A stretch of DNA of 10,607 bases from Clostridium sp. (GCA_012511315.1 JAAZGI010000438.1:1-10607); one strand, 5' to 3'; positions 1 through 7,340 are shown, counted from the first letter of the stretch. Notes: generated by a model from the sequence alone, not told the origin. Made by a program: numbers and translations.

Positions 1-186
1 ACCTTTAATGTGTAAACTTTATAGTTGAACCTTTAATATTTAGGTTTTAAAATCTAACCTTTCTTCTATCCAAATATTGGATGTGTTCAATGAATTGATT
101 AAACTAATTTTTTGGAAACAAAATCCTGATTCATGGAAAATGTAGTATATTCAAAGAAAGAGCTATTTCTAAACATTAAAAATGGT

Positions 187-191
187 GGAGG
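187..191 (+). promoter_or_regulatory. Shine-Dalgarno that decides the oxidoreductase start
   Basis: GGAGG with an 8-base spacer to the ATG at 200. It lies inside the six-codon extension that would follow from starting at the in-frame ATG at 182, which has no SD of its own. I therefore use 200 as the start. Confidence 0.75.
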
Positions 192-199
192 TTGAATCC

Positions 200-1393
200 A
201 TGAAACTGTATAGTGGAGTGACTTATTGGGACAAAAAGCAATCAAGCTATGAAAGCCATCTCTCTTTAGCGGACAATATAAAAACAAAAATCTTAATTGT
301 CGGTGGTGGTATGTCTGGAAATCTAGCAGCCTACATCCTATCAAAACGTGGCCATCAAGTGGTTGTGGTCGATAAAGATAAGCTTGGCAGCGGGAGTAGT
401 ACGGCAAATACTGGAATGCTGCAATATTCAAGTGATATGATGCTGACAGAATTCATTCAGTCCATCGGTGAAAAAAAGGCGGTTCTCTTCTATCAAATGT
501 GTCTAGAAGCTATGAAAGACTTAACCAGTCTAAATTATGATTTGGATTATGATGGGGACTATATTCTAAGGGATAGTATATATTATGCCTCTCAAAAGGA
601 TGATGTTAACAATCTAATCCATGAATACGAGTCTCTAAAAAAGCATGGTTTTCCTGTCGAATTTTTAGAGCAAGAACAGTTAGAAAAGGAATACGACATC
701 AACAAGGGTGCAGCTTTAAAAACTTGGTTTGATGCAGAGGTTAACCCTTATAAATTCATTCAAGCCATTGTTCAAAAAAATAAATCGAGAGGAGTTACCT
801 ATTTCGAAAACACTAATATTCTCCTCGATGAAATTAAAAGTGGGTCAGCCATTACCAGTCAAGGCCATACAATTATCTTTGACCAGATTATCCTGGCAAC
901 GGGCTACGCAAAGATTTACGAGTGTATTAAAGATAAAGCCCAAATCGAAAGAACCTATGCCTTCTCCGCTACCACCTCCTCAAATCAACCATGGAAAGAT
1001 GATGTGATGATTTGGGAAACCAGAAGACCTTACCTTTATTTTAGAACTGCTAAGGATCACCGTATTATAGCCGGTGGCGAAGATGAATACATCTCCAACG
1101 TGGAGGAAGACCAAGACGTAATTTTTGAAAAAACAGAGAAAATTAGAAAACAAATTGAACAAGTTTTTCCCCACTTAAAATTAAACATCACCCATCGCTG
1201 GAATGCCTTGTTTGGAACATCAAAGGATGGTCTCCCTTTTATCGGTAAAGATCCAAAGCTTAAGAACAGATATTACTTGCTGGGCTATGAAGGCAATGGA
1301 ACCTGTTATTCCATGGCAGGAGCTAATATTTTAGCAGATTTAATCGAAGGTAAAACCAATCCCTACAGCGATGTGGTTGCAATTAACCGCTAA
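200..1393 (+). CDS. FAD-dependent oxidoreductase, DAO family (amine/amino-acid oxidase-like)
   Basis: Probable soluble flavoenzyme that oxidises an amine or amino acid; the substrate cannot be told from the sequence. Near the N-terminus a dinucleotide-binding fold is visible: ILIVGGGMSG at residues 31-40 (GxGxxG with G35, G37, G40), and the second strand ends in the acidic D58 expected to hold the FAD ribose. The C-terminal family signature is also present: DGLPFIG at about 343-349, then GYEGNGTCYSMAGANILADL, the second FAD-contacting segment of DAO proteins. The length of 397 residues is normal for a single-domain member, and there is no C-terminal Rieske domain. An ATG at 182 is in frame, but GGAGG at 187-191 sits 8 bases before the ATG at 200, so 200 is the better start. 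The gene is intact and monocistronic, converges on the PucR-type regulator and ends at a strong terminator. The family call is confident; the specific reaction is unknown. Confidence 0.88.
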   Translation: MKLYSGVTYWDKKQSSYESHLSLADNIKTKILIVGGGMSGNLAAYILSKRGHQVVVVDKDKLGSGSSTANTGMLQYSSDMMLTEFIQSIGEKKAVLFYQMCLEAMKDLTSLNYDLDYDGDYILRDSIYYASQKDDVNNLIHEYESLKKHGFPVEFLEQEQLEKEYDINKGAALKTWFDAEVNPYKFIQAIVQKNKSRGVTYFENTNILLDEIKSGSAITSQGHTIIFDQIILATGYAKIYECIKDKAQIERTYAFSATTSSNQPWKDDVMIWETRRPYLYFRTAKDHRIIAGGEDEYISNVEEDQDVIFEKTEKIRKQIEQVFPHLKLNITHRWNALFGTSKDGLPFIGKDPKLKNRYYLLGYEGNGTCYSMAGANILADLIEGKTNPYSDVVAINR

Positions 1394-1401
1394 AATTTAA
1401 G

Positions 1402-1461
1402 AATGAAAAGCTGAGGAGCTCCCATCAGGCGTGCTCCTCAGCTTTTCATTTGATTTTTTTT
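1402..1461. terminator. Perfect 18-bp stem terminator between convergent genes
   Basis: The arms at 1402-1419 and 1433-1450 are exact reverse complements, with a 13-base loop. The core is GCTGAGGAGC / GCTCCTCAGC, flanked by an A-run on the left and a T-run on the right. On the + strand it is followed by eight T at 1454-1461. On the minus strand the TTTT at the stem end, followed by a T-rich stretch, could also support termination. It lies directly after the oxidoreductase and about 90 bases past the stop of the regulator, so it probably serves both. Confidence 0.9.
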
Positions 1462-1549
1462 ATTAAACTTCTTATTTTACTAATCTTAATCTTTTACAAA
1501 GCTTCTATTTTAATTTTACTTTCTAATAAAAGCATGAAAATCAGACAGG

Positions 1550-2694
1550 TTAAATCGCTTCAACTTCACCAAGAAAACGGTAAATTGAAAGACAGTTTAA
1601 AACTTCTGCTTTCACCTGAGCATCTTTTAAATCCAAACCAAACAGTTCATAGATTCGAGCAATCCGATAAATACAAGTATTCTTATGAATAAAAAGCTGT
1701 TCCGAAGCCTGGCTTATGCTTCCATTACACAGAATATATATTTCCATTGTTTTAAGAAAGTCTGATTCATTTTCTTTATCATAGGTTATAACTTGCTCTA
1801 AGATAAAATCAGCATATTCTTTTAGTGTTTCCCGTGGGAGACTTAAAAATAAACGAGGGAACCCTAACTCTTCAAAATCAACCACCCTGTTTTCATGGGT
1901 GCATAAATCAATTGCATTCATTGAGTTTTGATAGCTTGTTCGAATTTCATTTAAAGAATCTGTAATATTTCCCATGGCCATATAAAGCATCTGGGGGAAT
2001 CGTTCATTTAGCAAAGAGAAGGATGACGTTAGGAGGCCTTTCGCCTTTTTAATACCCTCTTTAGGGGTATAGGCTAGTAGGACCAAATATGAGGATAAGT
2101 TTAACATCAAAAAGTCAACGGTTACATCTTCTAGGTAGCGTTCTAGTGCAGTTTGAACTTCGTTAAGTTTAGCGGGATCATCACTATGAATGGTGGTAAT
2201 AAAAAATAGGTGTTCCCTGTGAAAGCCATAATGCAGGGAAAAATCATCCATATCTTTTTGCTCTAGTTGATCTGAGAATAATACATTATGGAAAAAGTGG
2301 TCCACATAATTTACTTTTTCTTTCTTTTTCATAATAAATCCACTAATTTCTCTCGTTACGTCAACTAATTTCAGGTGATAATCCATATCAAAGAGGGGGA
2401 GTTTTTCACTGTTAGCAAAATCAATATGCTTATCTTGGATTAAACTCTGATTTTCTTCATTTTTCAGTACTACAACACCCGATACTTTGTGAAGAACAGC
2501 ATCTTTTAATATCTTCGTTAAGTCTAGTTGATTCACCACAAAAACTAATTCACCACCACGCACCCAATCACCTAAAGCAGGCGTAGTCAAAACATAAGTC
2601 CATGAAACAAGTCGATTTAAGCCCGATGCCCCACCGACTAGATGGATATTTTAAAAGTTGATATTTTCATCAGATCATAACATTTAACAACCAT
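1550..2694 (-). pseudogene. PucR/CdaR-family transcriptional regulator, frameshifted near the N-terminus
   Basis: DNA-binding regulator of the PucR family, whose members control purine, amino-acid or sugar-acid catabolism. The C-terminal ~70 residues hold the PucR helix-turn-helix (NGSISQASEQLFIHKNTCIY, then RIARIYELFGLDL). The middle resembles the CdaR GGDEF-like domain. The N-terminus is the PucR sensing domain: a GASGLNR segment, then DWVRGGELVFVVN. That N-terminal part lies upstream of the first usable in-frame start (TTG at 2590) and is preceded in its own frame by a TAA at 2651-2653. A good start exists in another frame: ATG at 2694, 7 bases after GGGAGGG (2702-2708), encoding MVVKCYDLMKISTFK. 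One extra A in the AAAA at 2649-2652 would join the two parts into one protein of about 381 residues. So the gene carries a one-base deletion, or the read has an error there. It sits 196 bases downstream of the cytosine deaminase on the same strand. Confidence 0.82.
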
Positions 2695-2697
2695 AAA

Positions 2698-2738
2698 TAT
2701 ACCCTCCCAATAGCTTATTCTACTATTGGGAGGGTATA
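2698..2738. promoter_or_regulatory. 16-bp perfect inverted repeat over the start region of the PucR-type gene
   Basis: The arms at 2698-2713 and 2723-2738 are exact reverse complements (TATACCCTCCCAATAG), with 9 bases between. The arm next to the gene contains its GGGAGGG SD, and the far arm overlaps the putative -10. It could be an operator bound by a dimer. In a transcript reading through from the deaminase gene it could also fold into a hairpin that hides the SD. It lacks a T-run on either side, so it is not a typical terminator. Confidence 0.6.
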
Positions 2739-2763
2739 ATAGCAATTTTAAAAAATCTTGCAG
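2736..2763 (-). promoter_or_regulatory. Possible promoter of the PucR-type gene
   Basis: Minus-strand TATTAT (2736-2741) with CTGCAA (2758-2763) 16 bases upstream. The -10 is good and the -35 weak. It would place the transcription start inside the inverted repeat and give a leader of roughly 35 bases. Confidence 0.35.
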
Positions 2764-2774
2764 ACAGCCAATTA

Positions 2775-2809
2775 ATTAAGTTGCAGCTCACTCATTAAGT
2801 TGCAGCTCA
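2775..2809. repeat. Two 16-base direct repeats upstream of the PucR-type gene
   Basis: ATTAAGTTGCAGCTCA occurs exactly at 2775-2790 and again at 2794-2809, a period of 19 bases. The pair lies between the deaminase stop and the PucR-type gene, upstream of its putative -35. It fits a tandem binding site for an activator; whether the neighbouring regulator binds here is an inference. Confidence 0.6.
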
Positions 2810-2890
2810 AATATTTATTTCACATGGAGTAGGTTCTTTTCAGCCGGCTATTTAATCCCCATAGCTGTCCAGATTGTATTCCTTTTGTTC

Positions 2891-4147
2891 TTAATATTTG
2901 ATGCCCAAATCAAGAGCAACATCAAAAGCTGTTGGCTTTTGCTTAAATAAGTACTCACCTTTTCTTATCGAAGCTAAGACCTTTGCTCGTGTTCTAATGA
3001 CGTCAAAGGGACTAACTCCATCAATCACTATAAAGTTTGCATCCTTACCCACGTCAAGTCCATAGGTATCTTGGATATTTAAGCAACGTGCGCCATTACT
3101 GGTAATTAAATCTAAATTGGTCTCAATATCCTCAGGTGACATAATTTGAGCCAAGTGAATTCCATTATCCAGGATATTCATCATGTTTCCATTCCCCATT
3201 GGGTACCAAGGATCATTAATTGAATCCTGAGCAAAGGCAACGTTGATGCCATTTTCAATAAACTCTTTCACTCTAGTTAACCCACGCCTTTTTGGGTAAG
3301 TGTCCTGTCGTCCTTGGAGATAAGCATTTTCTGTGGGACAAGCGATAAAGTTCATCTGACTTTTCTTGAATAAATCCATCATCCGGAAAGCATAGGAGTT
3401 ATCAGCTGAGCCAAAAGAACAGGTATGGCTTGCTGTGGTCTTGGTTCCATAGTCTTCCATCAGCACTAGTGCGTTTAACAGTTCCACAAACCGTGAATGC
3501 GGATCATCTGTCTCGTCACAGTGTACATCAATTAGCTTTTCATACTTTAAAGCAAGATTTACAATGTCATGGATCGACTGTTCACCGAACTCTCGAGCTG
3601 GCTCATAGTGAGGAATCCCTCCCACCACATCGGCACCCATCTTAAGAGCTTCTTCCACTAAGTCTCGTCCACCTTTATAGGTATACATTCCCTGCTGGGG
3701 GAAGGCAACGATTTGAATGTCAACAATGTGTTTCAATTAATCTTTCAGTTCCAGCATAGCTTTCAGTGCTGTGAAATTTGGATCCGTTACATCAATGTGG
3801 GTACGAATGTACTGAACACCTTGGCTCACTTCATCTTGAATTCCCTTTAAAGCAAGATGTTTCACGCTCTCAACGGTCAACGTTTCTTTAAACTTTGGCC
3901 AAAGCTCGATAGCTTCAAATAGAGTTCCTGAGCCTGCCCCCTCTTGTCCTAATTCTGACAGTGTGTAAACATAATCTAAGTGTAAATGTGGATCAACATA
4001 TGGTGCTGTCACCATTTTCCCATCTAAATCGATGACTTCATCTGCCGCACCTAAATCCCTGCCAATTGCTTTGATGATGCCATTTTCAACTAATATCTCG
4101 TTTGCATCTTTATAACCATAAATAACTGCGTTTGTAAATTTTTTCAT
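2891..4147 (-). pseudogene. codA: Cytosine deaminase (CodA-like) interrupted by one in-frame TAA
   Basis: Amidohydrolase that deaminates cytosine (or a close analogue) to uracil in the cytosol. The frame runs from ATG 4147, with AAGGAG 7 bases upstream (4155-4160), to the TAA ending at 2891: 418 codon positions before the stop, close to the 427 of E. coli CodA. Codon 137 (3737-3739) is TAA. Around it LELKD-stop-LKHIVDIQ aligns without a gap to LEVKQEVAPWIDLQ of E. coli CodA, so the stop replaces a Glu codon and one base change explains it. Metal and catalytic residues are all there: H54 and H56 (PHLHLD), H209 and E212 (VHCDE), H241 (ASHTC), D308 (AQDSINDPW); Q151 also matches. E. coli D314 is Ser here. 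TTG directly after the TAA (3736) could restart translation but has no SD. Divergent from the MFS transporter and upstream of the PucR-type gene. The family call is sure; whether any active enzyme is made is not. Confidence 0.88.
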
Positions 4148-4206
4148 ATACTAACTCCTTTTCATACTGCTTTTCCACCCTTGTCTATTAACTAAAGTAT
4201 ACCCAA

Positions 4207-4236
4207 TATATAGATTATAATCATTAGCTCTGTCAA
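4207..4236 (-). promoter_or_regulatory. Promoter of the cytosine deaminase gene
   Basis: Minus-strand consensus -35 TTGACA (4231-4236) and -10 TATATA (4207-4212), with an 18-base spacer; CTATAT with 17 bases is an alternative -10. It lies about 60 bases before the ATG at 4147. The promoter is undamaged although the gene carries a stop. Confidence 0.6.
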
Positions 4237-4303
4237 CGAAAAAAGCGAGTTCTTTTGGGTCTAAAAGTCCAAGAAGATGGGGGAAAGTTTGTAGTATTGT
4301 CCA

Positions 4304-4332
4304 TGGCAGCTCTATATTATGTAAAGTATAAT
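4304..4332 (+). promoter_or_regulatory. Probable promoter of the MFS transporter gene
   Basis: Perfect -10 TATAAT (4327-4332) with a weak -35 TGGCAG (4304-4309) 17 bases upstream. Between it and the gene is a small inverted repeat AACCGT (4346-4351) / ACGGTT (4361-4366) with a 9-base loop. That repeat lies in the expected leader and could be an operator half-site pair. Confidence 0.45.
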
Positions 4333-4390
4333 GGGATATAGTATCAACCGTCTTATATTAACGGTTAAAATACTGGTAGGAGGAGGAAGT

Positions 4391-5557
4391 ATGGAGAAAA
4401 CGAACAACAAATTCCCATGGATTTATTTATTAATTTTATCCAGCGTTACATTTATGGGGATTTTATCAGAGTTAATGCCTTCTGGCATATTACCTGAAAT
4501 GAGTAGTGGACTACAAGTATCTTATTCAGCGATTGGATTTTTAGTTTCTGTCTACGCTGTGGCATCAGCCATTGGTACCATCCCACTGATTACACTTACC
4601 ATGGCCATTGATCGAAAGAAATTGCTAATGGTTTTACTTATCATTTTTGGTATTTCTAATTTAGTTATTGCATTTTCAAGTTCATATTCAGTTATTGTTG
4701 CAGCCAGACTATTAGGGGGAATTTCAGCTGGTGTCTTATGGCCCCTTGTTTCCGCTTATGCCATCCGTTTAGTACCTGCAAATTTATCAGGCCGAGCCAT
4801 TGCAGTTGCCATGTCTGGTGTAACTTTAGGAATTGGTATTGGTTTACCTGTCATGACCACCATTGGAACAAAATTTGGCTGGAGAATTGAGTTTGGTCTT
4901 TTAAGCATCGTCATTTTTGTCATTGCTCTTTTGGCACAAACAATTTTACCATCTGTAAAGGGTGAAAAGAGAACCAAAGCAAATTCACCGTTTACAATCA
5001 TTAAAAACAAATCCGTAGTTATTGTCTTAATTGTAACCTTCCTTACCATTATGGCTCACTATGCTTTGTATACTTATGTTTCACCCTTGGTGGATAACCT
5101 AAAGTTTAGTGGTGGAATTAATATCGCTTTATTGATTTTTGGTGTGGGTACCATTATCTCTGTTTTACTAGCTGCAAAAGTTGTGGATAATCACTTAGGT
5201 GCTTTAACCGTATTTATGTTGAGCTTAGGGTTTATTACCATGATCATGTTTATTAGCTTTAAAGGTATGAGTATTGTTGCTCACTTAGCCTTTTTATTGT
5301 GGGGTATTTCTTTCGGAGCTCTGGTCACAATCTTCCAAACCGCAATCACTAGGCAGGTTAGTAAGGGCAAAGATGTTGCCACTTCTCTTCAATCGAGTAC
5401 CTTTAACTTTGGAATTGTCTTTGGAAGCTTGTTCGGTGGTTTAGTTTTAGAACGCTTCTCAGTGTTTCATATCCTTTATATCACCCTAGGTCTTCTCATC
5501 ATTCCAATTCTTTTAAGCATCTTTGCGAAAAAGACATTTTATGAAACAGCCCTTTAA
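4391..5557 (+). CDS. MFS transporter, DHA1 family (purine/nucleoside or drug efflux-like)
   Basis: Inner-membrane proton-coupled carrier of about 388 residues, almost entirely hydrophobic segments consistent with 12 membrane helices. Visible MFS features are the loop 2-3 basic motif DRKK at 74-77, helix 4 with R106 in AARLLGGISAG, and a helix 5 motif C-like stretch at 143-165 (GVTLGIGIGLP, later GWR). The segment AHYALYTYVSPLVDNL resembles the GHYTLYAYFAPFLEETL segment I recall from B. subtilis PbuE, a purine efflux pump. That fits the divergent cytosine deaminase next door, but AraJ/sugar-efflux and drug-efflux carriers look similar, so the substrate is open. An in-frame ATG at 4331 overlaps the -10 box; the AGGAGG at 4381-4386 and overlapping GGAGG repeats before 4391 mark the true start. 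The gene is intact and followed by a terminator. Confidence 0.85.
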   Translation: MEKTNNKFPWIYLLILSSVTFMGILSELMPSGILPEMSSGLQVSYSAIGFLVSVYAVASAIGTIPLITLTMAIDRKKLLMVLLIIFGISNLVIAFSSSYSVIVAARLLGGISAGVLWPLVSAYAIRLVPANLSGRAIAVAMSGVTLGIGIGLPVMTTIGTKFGWRIEFGLLSIVIFVIALLAQTILPSVKGEKRTKANSPFTIIKNKSVVIVLIVTFLTIMAHYALYTYVSPLVDNLKFSGGINIALLIFGVGTIISVLLAAKVVDNHLGALTVFMLSLGFITMIMFISFKGMSIVAHLAFLLWGISFGALVTIFQTAITRQVSKGKDVATSLQSSTFNFGIVFGSLFGGLVLERFSVFHILYITLGLLIIPILLSIFAKKTFYETAL

Positions 5558-5590
5558 ATTTGAAGGTTGTACTCCCTAAATTAATTGAAA

Positions 5591-5643
5591 AAGCCAGCCA
5601 CAATCAGCATTCAAGCTGAGCGTGACTGGCTTCTTTTTATTTC
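5591..5643 (+). terminator. Terminator of the MFS transporter gene
   Basis: Imperfect hairpin with arms of about 20 bases at 5591-5610 and 5613-5632. The outer AAGCCAG/CTGGCTT pairs, with a few mismatches inside, followed by TTCTTTTTATTT. It starts about 33 bases after the stop codon. Confidence 0.8.
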
Positions 5644-5718
5644 TATAAAGCATTTTATTGGTTTTTTTGGACTTGTTAAATTTTATACATAAAAAGTAAC
5701 ATCCATCCAGTAATTTGA

Positions 5719-5747
5719 TTTACATAAAATCCTTAATCATATACAAT
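5719..5747 (+). promoter_or_regulatory. Promoter of a short + strand unit
   Basis: TTTACA (5719-5724) and TACAAT (5742-5747) with a 17-base spacer, five of six matches in each box. It lies after the MFS terminator and points into a stretch with no recognisable gene that ends at the terminator at 5921-5952. Confidence 0.5.
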
Positions 5748-5935
5748 ATTAAAAAAGGAATAGGTAGGAAATAGCAATTAGATAAGATGAAACATAAATA
5801 TAAAAGAGGGAACCTTAATCATGAAGAAAAAGTCATTTACTAATGATTATTTCAAAGAATGAAATTCCTAAAGCATTTCGATTTTTCATATTTTTTCAAA
5901 AATGGGGCTCTACAATATTTGGTGCTGGTGAATAA
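5748..5935 (+). other. Gene-poor stretch with overlapping tiny ORFs; small RNA, micropeptide or gene remnant
   Basis: The 457 bases between the MFS and alcohol dehydrogenase stops hold no normal gene. Inside the promoter-to-terminator unit are three short reading frames: ATG 5787 to TAA 5843 (18 residues, no well placed SD); ATG 5821 to TGA 5862 (13 residues, MKKKSFTNDYFKE, with GAGGG 10 bases upstream at 5806-5810); and ATG 5843 to TAA 5935 (30 residues, ending KWGSTIFGAGE). The first and third share a base at TAATG (5841-5845), as in translationally coupled genes. I recognise none of the peptides. The stop of the third lies in the terminator loop. A transcript of about 200 bases could be a regulatory RNA, a short peptide message, or what remains of a decayed gene; the sequence alone does not decide. 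Confidence 0.35.
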
Positions 5936-5952
5936 TCACCAGCACCTTTTTT
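5921..5952 (+). terminator. Strong intrinsic terminator
   Basis: Perfect 11-bp stem GGTGCTGGTGA / TCACCAGCACC (5921-5931, 5936-5946), 4-base loop, then six T (5947-5952). The T-run makes it a + strand terminator for the short unit at 5719-5935. On the minus strand the stem is followed by AAATATTG, so it would end the dehydrogenase message only weakly. Confidence 0.9.
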
Positions 5953-6014
5953 GTACAAAAATAGTCTTTCAATATATTTTCTAACTGTGGAAGTACTAAT
6001 AAGCAAGGAAGTAA

Positions 6015-7178
6015 CTAAAGAGCTGCCTTGTAAATCTTTAGCACATCGTCTGCCTCTAAAGGACTAAACCGTCCAAGGGTTCCGCGCACTGTGGCTTGTT
6101 TTGCCATGGTTTCTAATTTTTCTTCGCCAATTCCTACTTCTGTTAAAGTGGATGGCAGGTCTAAAGAATTAAAAAACTCTCTTGTCTTTTGAATGGCACC
6201 ACGGGCGATTTCGTAGGGTTCTAGATCAGAGTCAAGCCCCCAAACGTTCACACCGTAGTCAACAAACTTATTAAGCGTCTCATCATTTAGTGCATAATCC
6301 ATCCAATATGGGAATAAGATAGCAAGACCTACGCCATGAGTAATATCATAGAACGCACTAAGCTCATGCTCCATTTCATGGGCACTCCATTCTGTTTCTT
6401 TTCCATAGCTTAAAAGATTATTAATGGCTAGGCTTGAAGCCCACATTAAGTTAGCTCTGGCTTCATAATTCTCTGGCTCATCCATGGCTTTTCTTCCATA
6501 GTTGATGCAGGTTTTAAGAATCGCTTCCGCCATTCGATCTTGCAGGTAAGCTTCTTTGGTATTACTAAAATATGCTTCAAAAACATGACTCATAATGTCT
6601 GCTGTGCCTGCCGCTGTTTGATGCTTTGGTACGGAGAAGGTATAGGTTGGATCTAAAATTGAGAACTTAGGGATAATGTTAGGGTGACCCGTTCCTAGTT
6701 TTTGATTGGTTTCTAGGTTTGTGATAACAGCCCCTGCATCCATCTCCGAACCGGTTGCCGCTAAGGTTAAAACGGTTGCTATCGGCAGGGCTTTATTAAT
6801 CTTGCTTGAATCTAAAACAAGATCCCAAGCATCACCCTCATAGTAATAGCCCGCTGCTATTATTTTAGAGCAGTCAATGGCACTACCACCACCCACTGCT
6901 AAAACAAGCTCAATATGATTAGCTCGACAAATTTCAATTCCTTTTCTGACACTGGTTATTCTAGGATTTGGTTCAACACCTGGCAGCTCCCAAAAACTAA
7001 TCTTGTTTTCCTTGAACATAGACGTGACTTTATCATAGATTTTGTTTTTCTTGATACTGCCCCCACCATAAACTAGAAGTACCTTATCACCATAGGCTTT
7101 GATTTGATCTGCTAAAATGTTGATTTGGTCTCGACCAAAAAATATTTCTGTTGGTATTGAGTAATTAAAATTTTTCAT
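6015..7178 (-). CDS. Iron-type alcohol dehydrogenase, NAD(P)H-dependent butanol dehydrogenase/YqhD family
   Basis: Cytosolic group III alcohol dehydrogenase that reduces aldehydes such as butyraldehyde to alcohols with NAD(P)H. The GGGS motif in the nucleotide-binding part is at about 97-100 (VLAVGGGSAIDCSK). Counting from the second Met, the metal ligands fall at D194, H198 (GTADIMSHVFEAY), H267 (WSAHEMEHELSAF) and H281 (THGVGL), the same numbers as in E. coli YqhD. The length of 387 residues is also identical. Two adjacent ATGs exist; AAGGAG (7185-7190) is 6 bases from the one at 7178 but only 3 from 7181, so 7178 is preferred. The stop is TAG. It is preceded by a promoter and a 12-base tandem repeat and seems to be transcribed alone. 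In anaerobes these enzymes dispose of reducing power or detoxify aldehydes; which applies here is not visible. Confidence 0.92.
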   Translation of the reverse strand: MKNFNYSIPTEIFFGRDQINILADQIKAYGDKVLLVYGGGSIKKNKIYDKVTSMFKENKISFWELPGVEPNPRITSVRKGIEICRANHIELVLAVGGGSAIDCSKIIAAGYYYEGDAWDLVLDSSKINKALPIATVLTLAATGSEMDAGAVITNLETNQKLGTGHPNIIPKFSILDPTYTFSVPKHQTAAGTADIMSHVFEAYFSNTKEAYLQDRMAEAILKTCINYGRKAMDEPENYEARANLMWASSLAINNLLSYGKETEWSAHEMEHELSAFYDITHGVGLAILFPYWMDYALNDETLNKFVDYGVNVWGLDSDLEPYEIARGAIQKTREFFNSLDLPSTLTEVGIGEEKLETMAKQATVRGTLGRFSPLEADDVLKIYKAAL

Positions 7179-7300
7179 CATTCTCTCCTTTTAAATCGTC
7201 TGTATACTGGCTAGCGACTGATTACACCTGTATGTTTTTAAAGAGTCTATCCCGTAGCTTATTGTCACCACCGAGATTCGTGCTAAGTTTTTTCTATGAT

Positions 7301-7324
7301 TGACGTTGTGACTGTCGTTGTGAT
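7301..7324. repeat. 12-base tandem repeat in the alcohol dehydrogenase leader
   Basis: TGACGTTGTGAC (7301-7312) is followed at once by TGTCGTTGTGAT (7313-7324), 10 of 12 identical. It lies just downstream of the putative promoter and about 120 bases before the start codon, a place suited to a repressor or an RNA-level control site. Confidence 0.45.
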
Positions 7325-7340
7325 TTTCGCTATTATTTTT

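Noticed and set aside
28..65. ACCTTTAAT/AACCT repeats at the left edge
   Set aside because: Short AT-rich near-repeats (1-9, 29-37, 57-63) at low complexity, with no clear link to a gene or promoter.
1450..1692. 80-residue + strand ORF
   Set aside because: It overlaps the regulator's C-terminus on the opposite strand, begins in the terminator T-run and has no SD or recognisable domain.
2645..2658. Programmed -1 frameshifting in the PucR-type gene
   Set aside because: The zero-frame codons are ACT TTT AAA ATA. Slipping back one base does not keep pairing (AAA to TAA), so this is not an X XXY YYZ site, and four A are too few for transcript slippage. A mutation or read error is simpler.
2775..2809. 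Start of a CRISPR array
   Set aside because: Only two copies with a 3-base gap, no spacers and no cas genes.
3737..3739. Selenocysteine or pyrrolysine insertion at the internal stops
   Set aside because: Those use TGA and TAG. Both internal stops here (also 10039-10041) are TAA, and neither family has such a residue at these positions.
4756..5049. 97-residue minus-strand ORF inside the MFS gene
   Set aside because: It is an antisense shadow of a well supported membrane-protein gene, with no SD.
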